Below, one piece after another: positions 10,446 through 20,122 of a stretch of 64,000 bases of DNA (position 1 is its first letter; every line of letters starts with the position of its first letter). Location of the stretch: assembly GCF_964199755.1 (NCBI RefSeq), contig NC_133917.1, forward strand, positions 5,647,967 to 5,711,966. Reading direction: 5' to 3'. The notes under the pieces are model-generated. The model made no database searches. It was not told where the DNA came from and worked only from the letters and a program-made list of their open reading frames with translations. The position numbers were made by a program, and so were the translations under genes. Source of the DNA: Larus michahellis (taxonomy: Eukaryota > Chordata > Aves > Charadriiformes > Laridae).

Positions 10446-13400
10446 ATGGCGCAGTGGCAGGAGGTGCAGAGTCTGGCCAACGCCTGCCTGGAGCAGGTGC
10501 ACCAGCTGTACGCGGGGGCGGCGTTGCCCATGGTGGTGCGGCAGTGCCTGGCCTCCTGGATCGAGGACCAGAACTGGTAACAGGGCCGGAGGGGGGTGGG
10601 GGGTGTATGTACGTCTGGGTCTGGGTCTGGGGGGCTCAGTGCCGGACGGGGCGTGCCGTGCCGGCGCTGAGCCCGCGGTGCCGCAGGCGCCAGGCGGCCG
10701 AGCCGCTCTCTTCCCACGCCCGGATGCTCTTCCATTCCATGCTGGCGCTGCTGGGCGAGCACCTGGGCAGCCCGGGGCTGGGCGACGAGGACTTCATGCT
10801 GAAGCATAACCTGCGCAAGGCCTGCCGTGACCTCCAGGTGGGCAGGGGGGGCCGGGGCCGGGGGGGGAGGAGAGGGGGGCAACGAGGGTCTCTGCGCCCC
10901 GCTGACCCCCCCCAGCCCCTCCGCAGGCCGAGTTTGGGGAGTGCCCGGAGAAGTTTGCCAACCTGGTGGACAACCTGCTGCAGGAGGAGCGACGGATCCT
11001 GCGCCTGGGGCAGGCGGGAGGGCAGGTAGGCCGGGGTCTGTGTGTCCCCCCCCCCCACCCCCCAGCCCCACGGGACCCTGCCGGCCACTGCCCGACGCCC
11101 CATGTCTCCGCAGGGGGGGGCTGCCCCGGCACCTGTCGCACCCCCAGAGAGTGACCGGGAGCAGCAGATCCAGCGGCGCTTGGCCGAGTTCCACGTGGCC
11201 CTGCAGGTAACGGCCCCCCTGGGCGCCCCCCCGCAAGGACCCCAGGTGCTACCCATCCCCTCACCCCTCTCTGCCCCCCCAGGAGGCTGAACGTGCCTTC
11301 CGTCACCTGGAGGACCTGCAGGACACCTTTGACTTCTGCTACAAGGTGCACTACCAGCCGGGTAAGGACCGATCCTGCCCACACCGGGGGTAGACGTGGG
11401 ACAGCGCTGCCCTGCGCCCCCCCTAATCCCCCCCCGTGACCCCCTTCTCGCCCCCCTCCCGCAGGCGAGGCCAGGACCAGCGACCCCCAGTACACCCAGC
11501 AGGTCCAAGCCCTCCAGGCCAAGCTGCAGATCCTGGACCGGCAGCGGCGGGTGAGATGGGGACCGGGGTTGGGCTGGGGGGTGTCACAGCCACCCTGCAC
11601 CCCCCGGCTCAGGCACGTGTTTCCCCCCCCCCCTCCTCCCCCAGGAGGTGCTGGCGCAGATGCAGCAGCTCCTGGGGCGCAGCGAGACCCTGCGGGATTT
11701 CCTGCAGCAGGAGCTGGGGGCCTGGCGGGAGCGGCAGCAGCGCGCCTGCATGGGGGCCCCCGCCGACACCTCCCTGCGCCTGCTGGAGACCTGGTAGGGC
11801 CTGGATGGGACGGGGACGGGGACGAGGGACAACAGCTGGCCCCTGATGAACGCCCCCCCGGCCCGCTTCCCCCCCCCCCACCCACCCACCCCCGGCACCC
11901 GCAGGTTCACGGAGCTGGGCCAGGGGCTCTTCCAGCTGCGGCAGCTGCTGCGGGCGCTGGGGGAGCTGCGGCAGAAGGTGACGTATGAGAGGGACCCGTT
12001 GAGGGAAGAGACCCCCCTCCTGGAGCGGCGGCTGCAGGAGCTGCTCACCTACCTGCTGAAGAGGTGGGGGGGGGCTGGGGAGGGGTGTCGGGGTGTTTTG
12101 GGGTGGTGGGGTGGGGGGGGATGGTGGTCCAGGGGGCAGCCCTGACCCTCCCGCTGCCCCCAGCGCCTTCGTGGTGGAGCAGCAGCCCAGCATGCCCAAC
12201 GCCTGCAAGCGCCCGCTGGTCCTGCGCACCACCAGCAAGTTCTCGGCCCGCGCCCGCCTCCTCGTCCGCCTCCACGACCGCAACCACGGCATGGAGGCCA
12301 GCATCCACATCGACAGGTCGGGACCCCCCCCGGGGCTAACCACCCCCCCTCCTCTGCCCAGCCGTGGGGGTCCCGAGACCCCCCCGCTCCCCGCTGACGC
12401 CCTGTTGTCTCTTGCAGGGACCCCCCCAAGATAAAAGGGTGAGAGCCGAGCGAGCGCTGCGGGCAGGGCTGTACCCCACACACCCCCCCCCACCAGGGGG
12501 TCCCGGCCCCGCCGACCCCGCGGACCTCTCGCTGCCCCCGCAGGTTTCGCAAGTTCAACATCCTGACATCGAGCAGCAAAACCCTCCTGGCAGGGGACAG
12601 TCCCCAGGACGGGCTGGTCTGTGACTTCCAGTACCTGGTAGGGTCCCTCCCCCACACCCCAAGACCCTCATGTCCTCCATGGTGGGGGGGGGGGGGGGGG
12701 GTCAGGACCCCATCGTCCCCCCACCCCACCCTGGGCTGACCCTCTCCTGCCCCGCAGACGCTGAGGGAGCAGAAGGACAGCAGGTCGGGCAAGGGCGGCA
12801 AAGGCACCGGCGAGGTGGGTGCGGGGCTGGGGGGCGCGGGGGCGGCGGGTGCCACGCGGTGCCCCACGGTGCCACCTCCGCGCAGGGACCCCTGGTCGTG
12901 ACGGAGGAGCTGCACCTCATCACCTTCACGCTGGCGTACGCCTACTGCGGGCTGGAGCTGGAGCTGGAGGTGAGCTGGGGGGGACCGGGGGGCCTGGGGA
13001 AGGGCCGGAGGGGTTGGGGGCGGCTGGTCTGACCTGTCCCCCCCCCGCCCCACTCTCCCCACAGACCTCCACGCTGCCCTTCATCATCATCTCCAACAAC
13101 AACCAGCTCTCCAGCGCCTGGGCCTCCATCCTCTGGTTCAACGTGCTCAACAGCGTCACCAGCGACCGTATGGTGAGCGGGACCCCGCGCCCTCCCCGCT
13201 GCCCCCGCGGGCTCCGGGGGTCCCGTCCCCATCCCTGCTCCTCACCCGGTCTCCGTCCCTGTGTCCTGTCCCAGGTTCCTGGGCTCTGTCCCTGGTCTTC
13301 CCACCGTGCCCTGTCCCTTCTCCTGTCCCCAGTCCCTGCTCTGTCCTTGTCCCAGTTCCACCCCTGTCCCCTGCCCCTGTGCGTGTCCCCGTCCCCTGGT

Positions 13401-16400
13401 CCCTGTCCCATCCCCTGCCCTGGTGCATGTCACTGTCCCCTTGTCCCTGTCCCATTCCCATCCCTTGTGCGTGTCCCTGTTCCCTGGTCCCTGTCCCATC
13501 CCCATCCCCTGGTCCCTGTCCCATCCCTGTCCCCTGTGCAAGTCCCCGTCCCCTTGTCCCTGTCCCATCACCATCCCTTGCCCCTGTGTGTGTCCCTGTC
13601 CCCTGGTCTCTTTCCCATCCCCGTCCTCTGCCCCGGTGCGTGTCCCCGTCCCCTGCGGCGTGTCCCCGTCCCCGCTCACCCCGTCTCCCGCAGGACCAGC
13701 AGTTCTTCTCCAAGCCGCCCCCAGTGCCCTGGCCGCGGCTGGCCGAGGTTCTCAGCTGGCAGTTCGAGAGCGTGGCCGAGCGGGGCCTGAGCAGGGACCA
13801 CCTCCTCATGCTGGCCGAGAAGCTCTTCGGTAAGGCCGGGTGCCAGCCCCGAGACCCCCCGGGGCCGGGACAGGGGCCGTGCTGCCCCCCTCACCCTGCT
13901 CTCGCCTCCAAGGCTCAAAGCCGTCTCCGGAGAGCACCTTGACCTGGCCCAAGTTCTCCAAGGTGAGTGGTGCCCGTCCCCCCGTGGCCCCGTCCCAATG
14001 TCCCCCCGTTCTCCCGTAGCCCCGTCCCCCCCCAACTCACCCCCCCTCTCCCACAGGACGGCGCCTCCGGCTTCTCCTTCTGGGCCTGGCTGGACGGGAT
14101 CCTGGGGCTGCTCCAGGAGCAACTCAAGGAGCTCTGGAAGAATGGGTAGGAGCAGGGCCGGGGGGGCCGGGGGGGGGGCACCGGCAGCCGCTGGGGCTGA
14201 TGGTGCCTCCCCCAGGCTCATCCTGGGCTTCGTGAGCCGTAAACAAGAGAAGAAGCTGCTGAAGGGGAAGCGGACGGGGACGTTCCTGATCCGGTTCAGC
14301 GAGAGCGTGCTGGGGGGGGTCACTTGCACCTGGGTGGAGCACCCCGAGAGCGGTGAGCATGTTGTCGTCCCCCCCCCACCCCGCCACCACCGGGGTCGAG
14401 CCCCTCACCCGGGCCTCAGGCCTGCCCTGGGCACTGACTGGGGCTGTCCCCCTGCCCCGCAGGACGCCCCGCTTTCCGCTCGGTGGTTCCCTACACCGCG
14501 GCCGAGCTGGCGTCCCTGGCGCTGCCCGACATCATCCGCGACTACCAGCTGCTGGTGGAGGAGAACATCCCCGAGAACCCCCTCCAGTTCCTGTACCCCG
14601 ACACCCCCCGCGATGAGGCCTTCGGGCCCTACTACAGCCAGCGGGAGGAGGGTACGGCACGGTGCGGCGTGGCGCGGCACGGCACGGCGCGGGGGCAGTG
14701 CCCACCGCCCCCTCCGACCTCTCCTCTTGTCCCCAGGGAACCTGTTGGAGCAGAAGAGGTACCTGAACCGGCGCCTCATCCGCGTGTCCTCCAGGTGAGG
14801 CAGGGGGACGCCTTGGTCCCTCCGGAGGGAGGTCCCTCCCTCTTCCCCCGTGGGAAGAGGGACCCTCAGCCTTGTATCCTTGTACCCTCACCCTGACCCT
14901 GGCCCTGTCCTAACCCCAGACCCTGACCCTGACCCTGACCCTGACCCTGTCCTAATCCCAGACCCTCACAGAGACCCTGACCCTGACCCTGTCCTAACCC
15001 CAGACCCTGACCCAGACCCTGACCCTGTCCTAACCCCAGACCCTGACCTTGACCCTGTCCTAACCTCAGACCCTGACCCAGACCCTGACCCTGACCCTGT
15101 CCTAACCCCAGACCCTGACCTTGACCCTGTCCTAATCCCAGACCCAGACCCTCACAGAGACCCTCACAGAGACCCTGACCCTGACCCTCTCCTAACCCCA
15201 GACCTAGACCCAGACCTAGACCCAGACCCTGACCCTCTCCTAACCCCAGACCCAGACTCTGACCCTCACCCAGACCCTGACCCTGACCCTGTCCTAACCC
15301 CAGACCCTGACCCAGACCCTGACTCTGACCCTGTCCTAACCCCAGACCCTGACCCTGACCCTGTCCTAACCCCAGACCCAGACCCTGACCCTCACCCTGA
15401 CCCAGACCCTGACCCTGTCCTAACCCCAGACCCTGACCCAGACCCTGACTCTGACCCTGTCCTAACCCCAGACCCAGACCCTGACCCTCACCCTGACCCA
15501 GACCCTGACCCTGTCCTAACCCCAGACCCTGACCTTGACCCTGACCCTCACCCAGACCCTGACCCTGTCCTAACCCCAGACCCAGACCGTGACCCTCACC
15601 CAGACCCTGACCCAGACCGTGACCCACCGTCTCTCCCTGCAGGCAGGCAAATGAGTCGTGGCAGACAGAAGAAGAGTTGGTGGCTGCTACGGAAAACCTG
15701 GAGACGCTGCAGCTGCAGCCCGGTGGCCTGGGGACACAGCAGCCCGGTGGCCTGGGGACGCAGCAGCCCGGCAGGTCGGGGACATTGCAGGTCCCATCTG
15801 GGAACCTGGGGACGCAGCAAGCGATGGCTGTGAGCCCAGGGATGCCGCAGCCCCCGAGCTCAGGGACGCAGCAAGCAGTGGCCGGGAGCGCGGGGATGAT
15901 GCAGCCCGAGGGCTCGGGGACGCTGCAGCAGCCAGGGCCCCAAGGCCTGGGGCCACCGCGGCCACTGCAGGTGGGATCGGGGGTCTCGGAGATGCTGCAG
16001 GCAGGGATTGGGGACCTGGAGCCGCAGCTGGTGCTGCAGCGGGTCCCCGAGGGCCAGGGGACGGTGGCACCAGGGGGTGTGGGGACGCTGCCCGTGCTGC
16101 CCGAGGGGCTGGGGGTGCTGCCCGAGGTGGCCGGGAACGTGGGGATGCTGCAGCCAGTGGTGGGGGCTGTGGGGCCGCTGCTGGTCCCCGAGGACGAGGG
16201 GACGCTGCCACCGGAGCTGAGGGACCTGGAGCTGCTGCACAGGAGCCTGGACATGGAGGAGCTCCTGCAGACGCTGTCGGAGGGGCTGGAGCCGGGCTCG
16301 GGGACGCTGGAGACGATGGAGGCACCGGAGCTGATGCCCAACATGGCAGAGGCCACCGACGCGGTGGCAGAGGGGCTGGGCCCCGGGCTGGCGAGTGAGT

Positions 16401-16601
16401 GTCGGGGCTGAGGGGGGACACGGGGCGGGAGGGGGGGTCCCCTCGGCACTGACCTCTCCCCATCCCGCAGGCGCCCCCACGCTCCTGAATCCCCACGACC
16501 CGTTCCTGCCGCAGCTCGAGGACGCAGCCCTGTCCCCTGTCAGCTCCTTCTTCGCCACCGACTTCCCCCCGCTCCATATCGACGCCAACGACTTCCAGTG
16601 A
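10446..16601 (+). CDS. STAT2: STAT2, interferon signal transducer with expanded C-terminal domain
   Basis: Latent cytoplasmic factor that joins STAT1 and IRF9 as ISGF3 after type I/III interferon. Coding exons: 10446-10576, 10687-10837, 10927-11025, 11114-11206, 11283-11361, 11465-11550, 11645-11793, 11905-12063, 12164-12316, 12418-12438 (21-nt microexon), 12544-12637, 12758-12814, 12886-12969, 13065-13172, 13694-13829, 13913-13962, 14057-14145, 14216-14352, 14463-14651, 14737-14794, 15643-16394, 16471-16601. Total 3006 nt, 1001 aa (human 851). Order: N domain (MAQWQEVQSL, WIEDQNW), coiled coil, DNA-binding domain (FRKFNILTSSSKTL), linker, SH2 (GTFLIRFSES, pTyr-binding Arg606), the JAK-target tyrosine Tyr697 (KRYLNRRLI, equivalent of human Tyr690), then an activation domain of about 295 residues. 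That domain is roughly twice the human length and made of G/T/L/Q/P-rich repeats. It ends in an acidic aromatic tail. The paralogue STAT6 is less likely because of the N terminus and gene neighbours. Confidence 0.96.
13235..13682 (+). repeat. C-rich minisatellite in a STAT2 intron
   Basis: Irregular tandem CCCTGTCCC(A/C)TCCC units fill nearly all of the intron between coding exons 14 and 15 (521 bp, the longest intron of the DNA-binding/linker part). The opposite strand is GGGACAGGG-rich. Confidence 0.8.
14872..15635 (+). repeat. Telomere-like (CCCTGA/CCTAACCCC) array in STAT2 intron
   Basis: About 760 bp of CCCTGACCCTGACC hexamers punctuated by CCTAACCCCAGA (about a dozen exact CCTAACCCC plus variants such as CCTAATCCC and occasional CCCTCACAGAGACCC blocks). 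It occupies the intron right up to the acceptor of the activation-domain exon. The complementary strand reads GGGTCAGGGTCAGGG with interspersed GGTTAGG, a degenerate relative of the TTAGGG telomere repeat. The period is a multiple of three, so both strands carry long open frames (PDPDPD or GQGLGQ) that are not genes. Confidence 0.9.
15715..16260 (+). repeat. STAT2: In-frame coding minisatellite in the STAT2 activation domain
   Basis: Inside the 752-nt exon, the units GGGGACGCAGCAGCCC, GGGGACGCTGCAG and GGGGATGCTGCAGCC recur at irregular spacing. They give protein repeats of the type GGLGTQQP, GTLQ and GMLQP, grading into GTLPVLPEGLGVLPE. Other + frames are also free of stops across most of the exon, as expected for recent tandem expansion. 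Mammalian STAT2 has a different degenerate acidic LE/PE repeat at the same place. Confidence 0.75.
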
Positions 16602-16624
16602 CTCCCCCCCAACGCCCCCCCGTA

Positions 16625-16630
16625 AATAAA
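16625..16630 (+). terminator. STAT2: STAT2 poly(A) signal
   Basis: AATAAA 23 bp after the TGA stop, giving a very short 3' UTR. The convergent IL23A poly(A) signal begins only about 85 bp downstream. Confidence 0.85.
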
Positions 16631-16715
16631 CCTCTTCCCCACCCATCTGCCTGCGCTGCTTGCGGGCAGACCCGGGTTGTGCCATACGCGGGGAGCCGCT
16701 CGTCTCCTTCAGCCT

Positions 16716-16831
16716 TTTATTAGAAACTCATAAATACCCGAGATAAATAGGGAGCATCGCACATAAATAGCCCCTCGGGGCGGAGGGGAATAAATAGTCG
16801 GGGTGGGGGGGGGAAACACAGCCAGCCGGCC
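16716..16831 (-). promoter_or_regulatory. IL23A: IL23A 3' UTR with AU-rich elements and poly(A) signal
   Basis: Read on the minus strand, the 3' UTR (about 115 nt) contains four UAUUUA pentamer cores (complement of TAAATA at 16791-16796, 16764-16769, 16744-16749 and 16731-16736). It then has AAUAAA (complement of 16716-16721). Such AUUUA clusters are the classical cytokine mRNA instability signal bound by TTP/AUF1/HuR. They are conspicuous because the flanking sequence is almost pure G+C. Confidence 0.85.
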
Positions 16832-18458
16832 TCAGCGGGGGCTGGCGCTGGCGCTGTGGGTGAAGACGCGGCTCATGACGGCGGTGAAGGACTGGAGCCG
16901 CTGGAGCGCCAGGTGCCGCAGCAGCAGCCGGTCCCAGTTCCCGATGGGGGACATGGGGTGCGGGGGGGGGCGGCTGTGCTCCTGCTGCGGGGAGAGAGCG
17001 GGGTCAGGGGCGGGGGGAGCCCGAGGCTGCGGCCGATGGGCAGCCACTTCCCCGGCTGCGGGGGGAACAGGCTGCCACACAGACCCCCCCTCCCGCCCTC
17101 TCACCTGGACGTGGCCCAGCAGCTGGTCCAGCGCCGTCTCCAGCTGGGGCAGGCGGTGGGTGGTGAAGATTTCGGAACCCAGCAGGTCCTGGTAGCGCTG
17201 CAACCCTTGGCGGATGCGTTGCAGGCAGCGCTACGGGGAGCGGGGTGTGAGCTGGGCACCCCCCCACACCCTTCCTGGCACCCTGGAACCCCTGGGCACA
17301 TCCCTCAGCATCCCTGGGATCCCCGGGGACATCCCTCAGCTTCCTTGGGACCCCTGGGGCACCCCTGGAACCCCCGGGCACGTCCCTCAGCATCCCTGGG
17401 ACCCCTAGGGCACCCCTGGGACCCCTGGGCACGTACCTCAGCATCCCTGGGACCCCTGGGGCACCCCTGGGACCCCCGGGCACGTCCCTCAGCATCCCTG
17501 GGACCCCTAGGGCACCCCTGGGACCCCCGGGCACGTCCCTCAGCATCCCTGGGACCCCTGGGGCACCCCTGGAATGCCCGGGCACGTCCCTCAGCATCCC
17601 TGGGACCCCTGGCTACCCCCAGCACCCCTGGGAACCCCAAACACCTCCCTCAGCATCCCTGGCGACAAACAGGCACCCCTGAGAACGGACCCCCCCATGC
17701 GCATCCCTCAGCATCCCTGGGACCCCCCCCCCCTCCCCGGGCACCCCTGGAGACCCCAGGCACATCTCTCAATGTCCCTGGGACCCCCAGCACCCCTGGC
17801 TACCCCAGACGCAGCCCTCAGCATCCCTGAGGACAAACAGGCACCCCTGGGAACACCCAACATCTCTGGGACCCCCGTGCACATCCCTCAGCATCCCCAG
17901 GCGCCCCTGGGACCTTCCAGCACCCCTGGGACCCCCAGGCAACATCCCCCAGGCTCATCCCCCCCCAGGACGCCCTCAGGCTCCCTGCCCGCCCCGCCGC
18001 GGCCCCGCAACACCCCGTGTCCCCCGGTACCGTGTTGTTGGTGTCCAGCGTGGAGGGGTCGCAGGCGTCACTGCAGCGGATCCGGGGGGGCCAGTTCTCG
18101 GGGTCCTCCTCGCTCAGGTGCATCTCATCCTAGCAGCGGGGGGGTCAGCGGTGTCCCCAGGGCCCCCGCACCCCTCCGGCACCCCGCACCCTCGGGGCAC
18201 CCCTCCTGCCGCGATGCCCCGCACCTTCCAGCGCCCACAGCCCCCCGGCCGCCCCGGTTCCCCCCCGGCCGAGCCCCCCGCGCTCACCAGGATCGGGTGC
18301 GGCTCCTTCAGGGTCGCCAGCAGTCGCGACAGCTCCCGGGAGAGGCTCCTGCAGGCGGCCCAGTCGGTGCGGCGGTCCGGGACCGGGACCGGGGCCGCGG
18401 GTGGCGGGAGCAGCAGCGGGAGGCAGAGGCAGAGGAGGATGCAGCGGAGCGAGGCCAT
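16832..18458 (-). CDS. IL23A: Interleukin-23 subunit alpha (p19)
   Basis: A secreted four-helix cytokine that pairs with IL12B (p40) to form IL-23, driving Th17-type responses. Four exons on the minus strand: 18288-18458, 18031-18129, 17105-17230, 16832-16984. All introns are phase 0; total 549 nt, 182 aa (human 189). A signal peptide (leucine-rich, residues 2-22) precedes DWAACRSLSREL. Exon 2 has the IRCSDACDPSTLDTNN block equivalent to human IQCGDGCDPQ. Exon 3 gives RCLQRIRQGLQRYQDLLGSE (human [20 protein letters not shown]). Exon 4 gives the helix-D region NWDRLLLRHLALQRLQSF and AVMSRVFTH. The four cysteines of the family are present. Exon 4 has a CAGCAG tandem acceptor. Position between STAT2 and PAN2, in opposite orientation, matches mammals. 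p19 evolves fast, so the match is by pattern and synteny rather than high identity. Confidence 0.93.
17262..17965 (+). repeat. 51-bp minisatellite in IL23A intron 2
   Basis: Around ten or more copies of a unit of about 51 bp with core AGCATCCCTGGGACCCC, GGGCACCCCTGGGACCCC and CGGGCACGTCCCTC, decaying toward 17965. It fills the intron between exons 2 and 3 of IL23A. Because 51 is divisible by 3, frames stay open on both strands (+ frame from 17574 through 19589). Confidence 0.9.
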
Positions 18459-18504
18459 TGTCTGTCGGTCTGTCGGTGCCGCCACCGGCGCCGCCACCGG
18501 GCTC

Positions 18505-18534
18505 TTATGGGGCGGCGGCAGGTGGGGAATCCCC
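18505..18534 (-). promoter_or_regulatory. IL23A: IL23A core promoter: kappaB site and TATA-like box
   Basis: On the minus strand GGGGATTCCCC (complement of 18524-18534) matches the NF-kappaB consensus perfectly. It lies about 15 bp upstream of a weak TATA-like CATAAGAG (complement of about 18503-18510), itself about 45 bp before the ATG. NF-kappaB (c-Rel/p65) control of p19 is established in mammals. Assignment of this site to the bird gene is inference from position. Confidence 0.6.
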
Positions 18535-19304
18535 GGGGCAGGTGGCACCCGCCCCCCGTTACTGCGAAATCGCCGCCTCCCTCGAAAGCAGAACCGATAC
18601 CGGGCCGGGGTCCCCGGGCTGCGCCCCGCCGCGCCCGGCCCCGCGCCGCGACGGGACGAGACGGGACGGGCAGGAAAACCCGGGGCAGTTCCTGGCGGCT
18701 CCGCGCCCGGGGGCACCGGGACCGGGACACGGCGACCGCCCCGGGACCCCCCCGCCCGCCGCACCTGAGCAGCCCCGCCCGCCCCGCCGAGCGTACCGAG
18801 CCCCGCCGGGCGCCGGCCGTGTCTCCCCCGTGTCCCCCAAGTGTCCCCTTTGTGTCCCCTCGGTGCCCTCCCCGGTGTCCCCTCGATGTTTCCCCCAGTG
18901 TCCCCCGCTGCCCCCCGACCGCACCGGGACATCAGCCGGGGCGGCGGCGGCTGGCGGCTCCCCGGGGCCGCGGTGTCTCGGCGGGGCTTCCCCGTCCGCG
19001 GCCCCCCCGGGACCCCCGCAGTCCCCAGTCCCCGCCGGGCCGGGCCGGGTCGTGCTGCCCGCGGCGCCGCAATCTCGGCGGCCCCGACGGGGCGGCTCCG
19101 GCGCTTCCCGCTCCCGCCCGGCGGGGCTGCCCCCGGCCTTCCCCGGGCCCGCGGGCACGCACCGGCCGCGCTCAGGCACCGGCCCGCTCCGGGGGGCCGG
19201 GAAGAGCCGCCCCCCCATCCCCGTCCTGCCCGGGGCGTCGCGTCCCCTGGGAGTTTGGGAGGGGGAGGCCGGGGCCGGTGGGGCTCAGCACGACGCCCGG
19301 CCAC

Positions 19305-19705
19305 CGTGCCCTGCCCCGGGGCGCCGCGGGACACGGTGGGACTCCGTGGGATGCCAGGGGACCCCGTGGGACGCCAGTGGGACATGGTGGGACGCCAGGG
19401 AACAGCGTGGAACGTTGTGGGGCGTTTGGAGACACATTGGGACGCCATGGGGGGGACACGCTATGTGACACCAGCGGGCACGGTGAGACCCCCGTGGGGC
19501 GCGGAGGGACACTTGGGGACCCCGTGGGATGCCAGCGGACACGGTGGGACATCATGGGACGCTGTGGGGCACCCTCGGCCGCTGTGTGACACCGGTGGGC
19601 ACGGCGAGACCCCGCAGGGCGCTTTGGGGCACTTTGGGACCCCGTGGGATGCCAGAGGACACGCCGGGACGCTGGGTGACACCCGTGGGCCGCCGCGGGA
19701 GGCCG
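19305..19705 (+). repeat. Minisatellite between IL23A and PAN2
   Basis: Units with GTGGGA(C/T)GCCAG and GGACACGGTGGGAC, nested in a longer repeat of about 121 bp (TGTGACACC at 19464 and 19585 with similar flanks). The stretch 18535-19930 holds no gene I can support; besides this array it is GC-rich sequence with open but non-conserved frames. Confidence 0.7.
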
Positions 19706-19930
19706 CGGGATGGGGCGAGGCCACAGGTGCCGCAGCGGAGAGGCAGCTCCCGGGGGTCTGCGCGGTGCTGAGCGGGTCGGAGGGGGTCCCGGAGCGCTCC
19801 CCCCGTCCCCGGGCTCTCCCGGACCCGGGCGTCGCCCCGCCACGGCCGGTTTCAGTCCTTTTGTCCCCTCCGCCGCGCCGTCCGGCACGCTGCCCGCCGC
19901 GCCGCTTAGTCCCGCCTCGCTCAGGCGCTG

Positions 19931-20122
19931 ATTGGCCGGCGTCCGCGGCTCCGTGCTGCCATTGGTCCGCCGGCCCCGGGCGAGAGCGCGGGGGGTGGGT
20001 GGGTGGGGTGCCGTTGCCATAGCGACGGCGGGAGGGGCGGTGGCGGTCCCGGCCCGGCCCCGGCGGCGCGGCGGGACCGGCCCGGGAGCGCGGCCCCGGC
20101 GGGGCCCTGCCCGCGGCTGCTC
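19931..20122 (+). promoter_or_regulatory. PAN2: PAN2 promoter: two inverted CCAAT boxes, X-box-like motif, exon 1 donor
   Basis: Two ATTGG boxes (19931-19935 and 19961-19965; inverted CCAAT), then GTTGCCATAGCGAC (20013-20026), close to the RFX X-box consensus. A CpG-rich exon follows, with a donor after about 20122 (GCTCG|GTAACG). The acceptor before the start-codon exon is probably TTTCAAAG ending at 20802. Two or three GTGGGTA(A/G)CGGC units follow in the intron (about 20147-20220). Confidence 0.45.

Noticed and set aside
8400-10502. A 700-codon minus-strand ORF over APOF and the following minisatellite
   Set aside because: Antisense to the conserved APOF coding block and composed of translated repeats (HGDRDG...).
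14872-15635. True internal telomere (TTAGGG)n fusion relic
   Set aside because: Exact CCCTAA tandem runs are absent; the dominant hexamer is CCCTGA with sporadic CCTAACCCC, so it is called telomere-like only.
14850-15833. A 327-codon PDPDPD-type + strand ORF in the STAT2 intron
   Set aside because: It is made of hexamer repeats. The STAT2 frame hits a TGA immediately after the donor at 14795, so intron retention would not join it, and the following exon uses another frame.
14866-16449. A 527-codon antisense GQGLGQ/PRxPxxAAA ORF opposite STAT2
   Set aside because: Its open frame is explained by repeats with periods divisible by three on the opposite strand; no start context, splice structure or homology.
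17574-19589. A 671-codon + strand ORF across the IL23A locus
   Set aside because: It is an artefact of the 51-bp repeat plus stop-poor GC-rich sequence, runs antisense to real IL23A exons, and has no protein-family features.
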